Shown here: positions 54,569-62,074 of the stretch, piece by piece | How the letters are laid out: the number at the start of each line of letters is the position of its first letter | Position numbering within the stretch: position 1 is the stretch's first letter | Assembly (NCBI GenBank): GCA_021201335.1 | Contig: JAJQFD010000019.1 | Coordinates: forward strand, 1 to 64,000 | DNA: 64,000 nucleotides | Source: Bacteroides sp. | GTDB taxonomy: Bacteria > Bacteroidota > Bacteroidia > Bacteroidales > Bacteroidaceae | Reading direction: 5' to 3' | Program-made: the position numbers and the translations under genes | Notes under the pieces: model-generated | Database searches by the model: none | The model's input: only the letters and a program-made list of their open reading frames with translations | Told to the model about the DNA's origin: nothing

Positions 54569-55672
54569 ATGAAGAAGTATTTTAAAATTGCACTCTTAGT
54601 TCTCATTGGAGGGCTTTTTATATGGACATTTGTATTCCTGTACAATAAATCCAAGCCTAAATCTAAAGTCTTTGAAACCGTTAAGCCAGTTATTGCAGGT
54701 CTGGAGAAAAGTACAGTAGCAACCGGAAAAGTTGAACCCCGGGATGAGATCCTCATTAAACCACAAATATCAGGTATCGTGGATGAGGTTTATAAAGAGG
54801 CTGGCCAGATGGTGAAGAAAGGAGAGGTGATAGCCAAAGTAAAGGTTATACCTGAATTAGGGCAACTGAATTCGGCAGAAAGCAGGGTTCGATTAGCCGA
54901 AATAAATTACAAGCAGGCAACTGTTGATTTCGAACGTATCAAAAAACTATATGAAGGGAATCTTATCAGCCGGGAAGAATTTGAAAAAGGGGAAGTGAGT
55001 TTCAAACAATCCAATGAAGAATATGAAAATGCAAAAGATGCATTGGATATTGTTAAAGAAGGAATCACACAGAAAACGGCCTCTTATAGTAATACACTGA
55101 TTCGTTCTACTATTGACGGGTTAATTCTGGATGTACCTGTAAAAGCCGGTAACTCTGTGATTATGAGTAACACATTCAACGATGGTACCACTATTGCAAC
55201 GGTGGCCAATATGTCCGACTTAATATTTAAAGGTAAAATTGATGAAACAGAAGTTGGCCGTTTGCACGAAGGAATGCCAGTGAAAATAACCATTGGCGCA
55301 TTACAGGACTATAATTTTGAAGCCATATTAGAATATATCTCTCCCAAAGGGGTGGAAGAAAACGGTGCTAACCAGTTTGAAATTAAAGCGGCTATTACCG
55401 TGCCGGATTCTGTAATGATCCGTTCAGGCTATTCAGCAAATGCAGAGATTGTACTGGCCCGTTCCGGACAGGTACTCACTGTTCCTGAAAGTACACTCGA
55501 ATTCAGCAATGACAGTGCTTTTATCTGGGTGATGACAGACAGTATACCGCAACAAAAGTTTGAGAAACGTCATGTGGAGGCAGGCATGAGTGATGGTATT
55601 AAGATCGAGATTAAAAAAGGACTTACTGCTGAAGAGAGAGTTCGGGGTATGGAAAAGAAAGATAAAAAGTAA
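54569..55672 (+). CDS. MacA/HlyD-type periplasmic adaptor
   Basis: A 367-residue membrane-fusion protein with an N-terminal anchor helix (IALLVLIGGLFIWTFVFLYN) and no lipobox. The biotinyl-lipoyl-like halves are seen at about 60-95 (IKPQISGIVDEVYKEAGQMV) and 180-200 (IRSTIDGLILDVPVKAGNSV), with a helical hairpin between. It links the inner-membrane permease to the outer-membrane channel. The start MKKYFKIAL at 54569 is preferred to an upstream ATG at 54536. The TolC-type gene begins four bases after its stop. Confidence 0.9.
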   Translation: MKKYFKIALLVLIGGLFIWTFVFLYNKSKPKSKVFETVKPVIAGLEKSTVATGKVEPRDEILIKPQISGIVDEVYKEAGQMVKKGEVIAKVKVIPELGQLNSAESRVRLAEINYKQATVDFERIKKLYEGNLISREEFEKGEVSFKQSNEEYENAKDALDIVKEGITQKTASYSNTLIRSTIDGLILDVPVKAGNSVIMSNTFNDGTTIATVANMSDLIFKGKIDETEVGRLHEGMPVKITIGALQDYNFEAILEYISPKGVEENGANQFEIKAAITVPDSVMIRSGYSANAEIVLARSGQVLTVPESTLEFSNDSAFIWVMTDSIPQQKFEKRHVEAGMSDGIKIEIKKGLTAEERVRGMEKKDKK

Positions 55673-55676
55673 GAAC

Positions 55677-57020
55677 ATGCGAATTAAATATATAATTCTA
55701 ACTTTGGTACTGATCATATTGTCAGTGTCTGCTACGGCGCAGGAAAGAAGTGGTTGGACATTAAAACAGTGTATTGATTATGCTATTGAGCACAATTTAA
55801 CTGTTTTAAAGTCTGAAAATATCGTTGAACAAACGAATGTAGAAGTTAATACTGCTAAATGGGCTCGTTTGCCTAATTTGTCTGCCAGTGCAAGTGAACG
55901 TTTTAATTGGGGACGTACTACGCAACGTATCGATGACCCGAATACAGGGAAAGAAATGGATGTATATGTTAACACTAATAGTAATAGTACTTCTTTTTCT
56001 GCAAGTACGGACGTACCACTTTTTACTGGGTTTGAATTACCCAATCAGTATTCGCTTGCAAAATTAAATTTAAAGGCAGCTATTGCTGATTCGGATAAAA
56101 TTAAAGAAGATATTGCTATTAATGTAGCGTCTTATTTTTTACAGGTTCTTTTTAATAAAGAATTAATGAAGGTGGCAAAAGAACAAATTACGCTAAGTGA
56201 AGAGCAATTAGATAGGATAAAACAGTTGAATGAGGTGGGCAAAACATCTATTGCAGAGGTAGCCGAAGTTAAAGCACGATTAGCTCAGGATGAAATGAAT
56301 TATGTTCAAGCAGAAAATAATTATAAATTGGCGTTGCTGGATTTGAGCCAGTTATTGGAATTATCTACCCCTGAAGGTTTTTTCTTAACAGATCCGCAAG
56401 AAGAACTATTTGTTTCTACCTTAGTACCTCCAGATGAAATTTACTGGGAAGCATCCAAAATAAAACCAGGAATCCGTGCAGCTCAATATCGTCTGCAAGG
56501 GAGTGAAAGAAATATACGCATTGCTCAGAGTGGATATTATCCTCGGTTATCTTTTTCTGCTGGATTAAGTTCAGGTTATTATTCAACTCGTGACGGGCGA
56601 AGTTTTGGGCAACAAATGGACGATAACTTCACCAAATACTTGGGATTTAATTTAAGTGTCCCTATTTTCAATCGTTTTGCTACTCGTAATAATGTTCGCA
56701 GAGCACGTTTGCAACAACATAATTATGCTATTCAATTGGACGAATCCAAGAAAACCTTGTATAAGGAGATTCAGCAGGCATGGTATAATGCTGTTGCTGC
56801 AGAATCCAAATACACCTCCAGTGCTTCTGCTGTAGAAGCCAATGAAGAAGCATTTCGACTTATGAAAGAAAAGTTCGAAAACGGAAAAGCTACATCCCTA
56901 GAATTTAACGAAGCTAAACTAAACCTGATGAAGGCTCTCTCAGACCGTATTCAGGCAAAATACGAATATATGTTCCGTACCAAAATACTTGATTTCTACA
57001 AAGGAATCCCCATTCAATAA
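55677..57020 (+). CDS. TolC-family outer-membrane efflux channel
   Basis: A 447-residue protein with a signal peptide (ending near VSATAQ) and the two-fold repeat of long helices and short beta-strands of the TolC (OEP) family: WTLKQCIDYAIEHN at the start and KFENGKATSLEFNEAKLNLM near the end. It forms the exit duct of the MacAB-type pump encoded upstream. The start MRIKYIILTL at 55677 gives the signal peptide; the frame from 55590 overlaps the adaptor gene. A hairpin terminator lies 26 bases after the stop. Substrate of the pump is unknown. Confidence 0.9.
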   Translation: MRIKYIILTLVLIILSVSATAQERSGWTLKQCIDYAIEHNLTVLKSENIVEQTNVEVNTAKWARLPNLSASASERFNWGRTTQRIDDPNTGKEMDVYVNTNSNSTSFSASTDVPLFTGFELPNQYSLAKLNLKAAIADSDKIKEDIAINVASYFLQVLFNKELMKVAKEQITLSEEQLDRIKQLNEVGKTSIAEVAEVKARLAQDEMNYVQAENNYKLALLDLSQLLELSTPEGFFLTDPQEELFVSTLVPPDEIYWEASKIKPGIRAAQYRLQGSERNIRIAQSGYYPRLSFSAGLSSGYYSTRDGRSFGQQMDDNFTKYLGFNLSVPIFNRFATRNNVRRARLQQHNYAIQLDESKKTLYKEIQQAWYNAVAAESKYTSSASAVEANEEAFRLMKEKFENGKATSLEFNEAKLNLMKALSDRIQAKYEYMFRTKILDFYKGIPIQ

Positions 57021-57023
57021 CTT

Positions 57024-57125
57024 GGAGTGTCTAATATATTAACATAGAGTCGGAAAGAGTGAATTATGCCTTCCGGCTCTGTTTTTTTATGAACTTTTTT
57101 GTTACCAATTGACTTAAATGATTGA
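57024..57125 (+). repeat. Terminator segment, first copy of a diverged duplication
   Basis: This segment and 57681-57786 share blocks in order: a TCTnAT...TTAACA stretch, GTCGGAAAG, GTGAA, a CT-rich right arm, TGT with a T-run, and finally TTAA...ATTGAT. They are about 655 bases apart in the same orientation. Confidence 0.6.
57046..57087 (+). terminator. Rho-independent terminator of the efflux operon
   Basis: AGAGTCGGAA (57046-57055) pairs with TTCCGGCTCT (57071-57080, one G-T pair), followed by a run of seven T. Confidence 0.85.
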
Positions 57126-57348
57126 TTCTCATGTTCCCCTGTACTATTGCCACGCTTCTATCCATATGGTTCATTTCAAAATCATCTTTGGTAATATAGT
57201 TCTAATTGACTTTTATATTATATTGTTGTAAATCAATAGTTTGACAAATCCGCCTAATACCTTTAATCTTAAAAACTCATTTTAGAAAGTATGAGACTTG
57301 TGTAACTTGCATACTGAAAAAAAGCAATTAAGCAATGCATTTAATATT

Positions 57349-57569
57349 CTTATATTCAGCATTTTATATAGAAAGAATGAGACTAGTGATACTTTTTTGA
57401 AATAATTCTTTTAAGAGAGTATATTAAGTAGAGAATAGACCATTCAAAAGCTGAAGTTTTTTTAATCCCTGTTCCGGTAAGATTTACCCCAACTTCCGGT
57501 AGCATGTGAAGCAAATAGAATTAGGTTTTCCATCATATTCCGGTAGCACTTTCCTATGATTCTGATAGG
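57349..57569. repeat. Dispersed intergenic element with 22-bp period (copy C)
   Basis: Aligns with 42574-42795 over about 220 bases. CGGTA units start at 57475, 57497 and 57541 (0, 22 and 66 from the first), the same positions that survive in copy B. A further partial match to the left part of the element (AGAAAGTATGAGACTTGTG) lies at 57282-57302. Confidence 0.75.
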
Positions 57570-57680
57570 AAATCGAATAAAAACTCATATTTGCATTACT
57601 TTTTCAGCATAGTGTTTATATAAAGAACCGGAAAGAATTTTCTACAAGACTTTTATAAAGGAAAGTCTTTTCAATGACAT

Positions 57681-57786
57681 GTAGAGTCTCTTATTTTAAC
57701 ACAGGGTCGGAAAGTGAAAAAGGTTCTTTTCAGCTTTGTGTTTTTTTTATAAATTTTTTCAATGGATTTTTATTTTAAGTAATTGA
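57681..57786 (+). repeat. Terminator segment, second diverged copy
   Basis: Repeats the order of blocks seen at 57024-57125, including GTCGGAAAG and a T-run of eight. The hairpin is weaker than in the first copy. No gene lies between the copies, so the DNA between may be what is left of a lost gene, or the element inserted here. Confidence 0.55.
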
Positions 57787-57993
57787 TAAACAGTACGTTA
57801 TTCAAGTTCTAAGAGAAAACATAATTTTGTCACTTTTTAAAGGTTGTATGGATTCGAAAACTGTGTTTTAAACCTATTTTTCGGAAAAAATGCATCTTTT
57901 TGAAAACCTTTTTTTAATGTTGCTGTTATTAATGTTGTAATTGTGAAAGCAAAAAATGATTATAAATAATTTAATAACTTAACTAATTTAAGT

Positions 57994-59178
57994 ATGAAAA
58001 AAGTTCTGATGTTGCTGGCGATTGCCGGTTTATCCGCTACTGCAATGGCACAGACCAATAGTAGAGGATATGAAAATGTTTCTGGTGACAAGTATGAGGT
58101 ATTTACCAATAGGTTTTGGGATAACTGGTTTTTCTCTTTTGGTGGAGGTGCCGAGATGACGTTAGGTAATGGTGATGTAAGAGGAAGTTTTAAAGATCGT
58201 ATTAGCCCTACCTTGAATGCATCTCTTGGTAAATGGTTTACTCCTGGTTTAGGACTTCGTTTACAATATAGTGGTTTTCAATCTCGGGGTTTCACTACCG
58301 ACCGGACTAATGGATATATTACTGGTAATGTAATTCAACCGAGAGACGGAGTTCCTTATTATAAACAAAAGTTCAGCTACTTCAATCTTCATGGTGATGT
58401 GTTATTTAACCTAAGTGCTATGTTGGGAGGATATAATCCTGATCGCGTTTATGAATTTATTCCTTACTTAGGTGCTGGTTTTACCCATTCATATTCAAGC
58501 CCTAGTGGTGAAGCTTTAGCTGTTAACGCAGGTATTATTAATCGTTTCCGTTTATCAAGTGCATGGGATTTGAATCTTGAATTGAGTGCAATGGGTGTAG
58601 AAAATAAATTCGATAGAGAATTGGGTGGTAAAAAAGACTTTGATGGCGTTGTATCCGCCAGCCTCGGTTTAACTTATCGTTTCCCAACTCGTGAATTTAA
58701 GAAACCACAGCCTGCTCGTCAGATCATTTCTGAATCTGAGTTGAGAGATATTCGTTCAAGAGTAAATTCTCTAGCTGCTGAAAATATGAATCTGAAACAA
58801 GAACTGGCTACCAAACCAACAGCTGTTGTAGTAGAAGAAACTGTAAAAGCTCCGGATATTGCTCCACGTTCTGTATTCTTCACAATCGGATCTGCTAAAG
58901 TATCTTCACAGGAATTAATTAACTTGGGCTTCTTGGCTGATCAGATAAAAGAATATCCTGATTTAAGATTCAAAGTAACAGGTTATGCTGACTCAGCAAC
59001 TGGTACTCCTACAAAAAACAAAGAATTAAGCCGCAAACGTGCTCAAGCTGTAGTTGATGCTTTGGTTGGTACATATAGAATCGAACGCAACCGCATGTCA
59101 ACTGACGCAGTAGGTGGTGTTGAAAAATACGAAAAACCTTACTTAAACCGTATGGTACTTATTGAAGTGATTAAATAA
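57994..59178 (+). CDS. Major OmpA-family outer membrane protein
   Basis: A 394-residue protein with a signal peptide (MKKVLMLLAIAGLSATAMAQ). Residues about 25-235 form a beta-barrel (FFSFGGGAEMTLGNGDVRG, GLRLQYSGFQSRGF, ASLGLTYRF). A helical linker follows (ESELRDIRSRVNSLAAENM), then an OmpA C-terminal domain (FTIGSAKVSSQEL, FKVTGYADSATGTPTKNKE, LSRKRAQAVVDALV) that binds peptidoglycan. It resembles the Pgm6/Pgm7 (Omp40/41) proteins of P. gingivalis. It probably provides the main link between outer membrane and cell wall. It is a single-gene unit with a terminator; expression is likely high, judging by the family. Confidence 0.9.
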   Translation: MKKVLMLLAIAGLSATAMAQTNSRGYENVSGDKYEVFTNRFWDNWFFSFGGGAEMTLGNGDVRGSFKDRISPTLNASLGKWFTPGLGLRLQYSGFQSRGFTTDRTNGYITGNVIQPRDGVPYYKQKFSYFNLHGDVLFNLSAMLGGYNPDRVYEFIPYLGAGFTHSYSSPSGEALAVNAGIINRFRLSSAWDLNLELSAMGVENKFDRELGGKKDFDGVVSASLGLTYRFPTREFKKPQPARQIISESELRDIRSRVNSLAAENMNLKQELATKPTAVVVEETVKAPDIAPRSVFFTIGSAKVSSQELINLGFLADQIKEYPDLRFKVTGYADSATGTPTKNKELSRKRAQAVVDALVGTYRIERNRMSTDAVGGVEKYEKPYLNRMVLIEVIK

Positions 59179-59202
59179 GATACTTGATTAAATTATATGG
59201 AA

Positions 59203-59238
59203 AATCCCTCTACTCACAGCAGTAGGCGGGATTTTTTT
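59203..59238 (+). terminator. Rho-independent terminator of the ompA-type gene
   Basis: AATCCC and CTAC pair with GTAG and GGGATT with a small internal loop, followed by seven T (59232-59238). Confidence 0.8.
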
Positions 59239-59246
59239 ATACCAGG

Positions 59247-61034
59247 TTATAAATAAAATAGCGAAGTATTATAGAGATAATTATAATATCTGCCGTCATT
59301 TTGGTCATATCTCGAAAGAATCAGATACTTCCCTATTGTTTGCATTGAAGTACAATGAAAATTTGGATAGGGTACTTCTATCTTTCTGGAACTTCCATTC
59401 AGACAATTGATAACATAAATACAATGATCCGAGAAAAGAAGCAAATTACTTACTTCCTGTTTGTTCTCAATAAGAACCATTTCATAAAAACTTCCGGGAG
59501 AATGGAATTTCTTTTCTGATAATTCATGGATATGTATCAATCTGACTTCATTGCCATTACCTAGCGCTATAAACGGACTTTGTTTTCCTGCAACACACAG
59601 CAGATCATTGGGCGCATCTACAATTTTCTTTGCTTCAAGTGTAGAGGCATCCACCCATGTGACGTGGTTTACAGGGTTGGAACCGTGAAGTATAAATCCT
59701 TCTCCGTTGAAACAACTTTCTACATACGGTGCTAATGATTTACTCCCCGAATTCGGTTCGGTTTTATAACCGATGAAAGGCAGAAACTTCAGCTCCGTGT
59801 TAATTGTAAATATTTGATTGTTAGTGGTAAATAAGCCTACCCCATTACCCGCATAAGTAATTTGGGACAGATGATTATTTTCTGGTAATTGAAAAATGGA
59901 TGTTTCGATCAATTGACCTGTATTTGCCTTATAGATATCTATCTTATAACTTCCATCTGCAGTTTTAGTTACTGCATTTACGGTTTCATTTTGTATATTG
60001 TAACTCCAATGATCGTAATTGCTTACATCTGTTAATTGTTTGATAGTTCTCATTTCCGGTAGAGAAACGATATAACCCGGATTACCTGTCATCCATCCAC
60101 AAGTATTGTTAGAAGTGAGTAAAAACTCACCTCTGGATTTAGATATTAATTCTCCCTGATAAAGTTTCTGGCAGAAATCAATAGTAAGCTCATTTCCGTT
60201 ACGGTCTTCAACTGTTAGTTTATAATCAACCTTTTCAAACAATAAGAAAGGGAAATTGCTGACATGTATGGATTTTCCTTCATTGATTTCGGTTACTTTT
60301 AATTCGTCTATAGCTGTTCTGTGCGTATTTTCTATCCGGATAAATTGTACAGGTTGAGAGAAATGGAATATAACACCTTTATGAAAGAAGGCGGTAGCAT
60401 CTGCCAGATTTTCACTATCCAATAGTTTAAGTGGCGGACCAGCATTTTGTTTAATTGTAACCAATCTGGTTTCTCTGTTCTGTGTAGTGATAGTAATCTC
60501 GGCAGTCCTTTCTTCAAATGTTTCATTATCAGCTATCCGAACGGAAAGCGGTTCAAAGGATTGGTAAACTTTGTCTTCCCATGTAATCCAATTAGAATTA
60601 CAGGAAATAGTATATGAAATGTTTGATTCTAATTGTAAAGTAACAGACTGTTCCTGATTACTGATTTCCAGAGAATTATTGATAAGTCGGATAAAAGCAT
60701 CTTCTGCTTGTTGGTTAATAGTAAAATGATGTTCCTGGCTTTTTCCTTCATACACAGCAATCCTTTCTTCATAAACTATATTTTCAAGCTTTTTAAAAGA
60801 AATAAACCCCAGACCGGGCTCAATGTTTGTAAAAGAATAAAAGCCATTTTCGTCTGTTTCTGCTAAGTAAGTATTTGCTCCAATTGTAAGTTCTACGGTG
60901 ACGCCAGTTAATGGTGAATTATCTGCTTGATTAATAGTACCCTCTATTTGAGTAGCCGTAAATTCATTCTCTTTTGTACATCCGTTAAAATACTGGAAAA
61001 GAAACAGCGCCAAAAATAGCGTAATGTGTTTCAT
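59247..61034 (-). CDS. BACON-domain surface lipoprotein with beta-propeller-like C-terminus
   Basis: A 595-residue lipoprotein (lipobox near YFNGC). Residues about 30-105 resemble a carboxypeptidase regulatory-like fold (GTINQADNSPLTGVTVELTI, ETDENGFYSFTNIEPGLG). Residues about 120-200 are a BACON domain (SNWITWEDKV, AEITITTQNRETRLVTIKQN), frequent in Bacteroidetes carbohydrate-related proteins. The remaining 390 residues have repeated short beta-segments and look like a propeller, without known motifs. It is probably exposed on the cell surface and binds a glycan or mucin-like ligand; no enzyme site is seen. It has a matched promoter and ends convergent with the ompA-type gene. Confidence 0.75.
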   Translation of the reverse strand: MKHITLFLALFLFQYFNGCTKENEFTATQIEGTINQADNSPLTGVTVELTIGANTYLAETDENGFYSFTNIEPGLGFISFKKLENIVYEERIAVYEGKSQEHHFTINQQAEDAFIRLINNSLEISNQEQSVTLQLESNISYTISCNSNWITWEDKVYQSFEPLSVRIADNETFEERTAEITITTQNRETRLVTIKQNAGPPLKLLDSENLADATAFFHKGVIFHFSQPVQFIRIENTHRTAIDELKVTEINEGKSIHVSNFPFLLFEKVDYKLTVEDRNGNELTIDFCQKLYQGELISKSRGEFLLTSNNTCGWMTGNPGYIVSLPEMRTIKQLTDVSNYDHWSYNIQNETVNAVTKTADGSYKIDIYKANTGQLIETSIFQLPENNHLSQITYAGNGVGLFTTNNQIFTINTELKFLPFIGYKTEPNSGSKSLAPYVESCFNGEGFILHGSNPVNHVTWVDASTLEAKKIVDAPNDLLCVAGKQSPFIALGNGNEVRLIHIHELSEKKFHSPGSFYEMVLIENKQEVSNLLLFSDHCIYVINCLNGSSRKIEVPYPNFHCTSMQTIGKYLILSRYDQNDGRYYNYLYNTSLFYL

Positions 61035-61054
61035 ATCTCAGATGTTTATTCTCA

Positions 61055-61086
61055 CAAAGATATATTTTTAAAAAGAAATAAGCAAG
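61055..61086 (-). promoter_or_regulatory. Promoter of the BACON lipoprotein gene
   Basis: On the minus strand CTTG, 20 bases, TATCTTTG: perfect -7 box and a -33 box with one change. It lies about 21 bases from the ATG. Confidence 0.65.
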
Positions 61087-61182
61087 AAAAAAGGGCTTTT
61101 CACAGAATTTATAAACAGAAACATAGAGGGTTACATAAAAAACTCTTAAATTGCAGTTCTTTTTTGAAACTGACGCTCTTTT

Positions 61183-62034
61183 ATGAATAAATTTTATCTC
61201 TATGTACTTCTTCTGGTGTGTATGTTGGGTTGTAAACCAGAAAAAGAAACTTTATTAACAATCGCTACTTTTAACATCAGGTATGAGAATTCTCATGATG
61301 GAGTTAACAGTTGGAATAACCGTAAGCCGTTTGTTTATCAATTTGTTCGTGAAAATAAACTGGAAATCATAGGTTTACAGGAAGTCCTAAACTCTCAACT
61401 TCGGGATTTAAAGAAAAACTTACCAGAATATGAATTTATCGGTGTAGGACGTGAAGATGGAAAAGAGGCCGGCGAATATGCACCAATAGCTTTTCTGAAG
61501 GATAACTTTGAAAAGCTGGACGGCAATACTTTCTGGCTAAGTGAGAATCCTGATAGCGTAGGAATAAAAGGATGGGATGCTGCACTTGCCCGGATTGCCA
61601 CCTGGGTGAAGCTGAAAGATAAAAATAATGGCAAAGTATTTATGGTAGTAAATACCCACTTTGATCACATAGGTACGGAAGCCCGTAAGCAAAGTGCTTT
61701 ACTGATAATTGATAAAATTAAAGAAATAGTGGGAGATAATCCAGCCATTATAACCGGCGACTTTAACATTACAGATGAATCTGATGCTTATCAAACCTTA
61801 ACAAACAATCCTTTCGTCTTAAAAGACGCACATAAAATAGCATCGGTTGTTACAGGAGAATCAATCACTTTTCACGATTTTGGGCGAGCTTCTGAAAATG
61901 AAAGGCAGAAGATTGACTTTATCTTTGTAACTCCTCAGATCAAAGTGAAGACCTCAGCGATACCTTCTTCCCGGATTGATTCGGTCTTATACCTGACGGA
62001 TCATAATACTCAAATCGCGACTATAGAATTTTAA
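61183..62034 (+). CDS. Endonuclease/exonuclease/phosphatase-family lipoprotein
   Basis: A 283-residue lipoprotein (lipobox MLGCK). EEP-fold motifs are in order: TFNIRYEN, IGLQEVLNSQ (metal-binding Glu), NTHFDHIG, ITGDFN and the final LTDHNTQIATI with the catalytic Asp-His. EEP proteins cleave phosphodiester or phosphomonoester bonds in nucleic acids, lipids or inositol phosphates; secreted Bacteroidetes forms are often near glycan-use genes. It is 40 bases upstream of a GH92 mannosidase, so the two are probably co-transcribed. That pairing hints at processing of phosphorylated mannans or glycans, which is inference only. Confidence 0.88.
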   Translation: MNKFYLYVLLLVCMLGCKPEKETLLTIATFNIRYENSHDGVNSWNNRKPFVYQFVRENKLEIIGLQEVLNSQLRDLKKNLPEYEFIGVGREDGKEAGEYAPIAFLKDNFEKLDGNTFWLSENPDSVGIKGWDAALARIATWVKLKDKNNGKVFMVVNTHFDHIGTEARKQSALLIIDKIKEIVGDNPAIITGDFNITDESDAYQTLTNNPFVLKDAHKIASVVTGESITFHDFGRASENERQKIDFIFVTPQIKVKTSAIPSSRIDSVLYLTDHNTQIATIEF

Positions 62035-62074
62035 AGCAATCATATATAATTACTAACCCCCTAAAAACTTGTTT

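Larger units (their letters stand above)
57021..57993. other. Long intergenic region between tolC-type gene and ompA-type gene
   Basis: Nearly 1 kb without a recognisable gene. It contains the efflux terminator, a second diverged copy of the terminator segment (57681-57786), and copy C of the 22-bp-period element. The last 200 bases are AT-rich and should hold the ompA promoter; TAATTTTG at 57832 is one -7 candidate, but its -33 box is weak. Confidence 0.7.
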
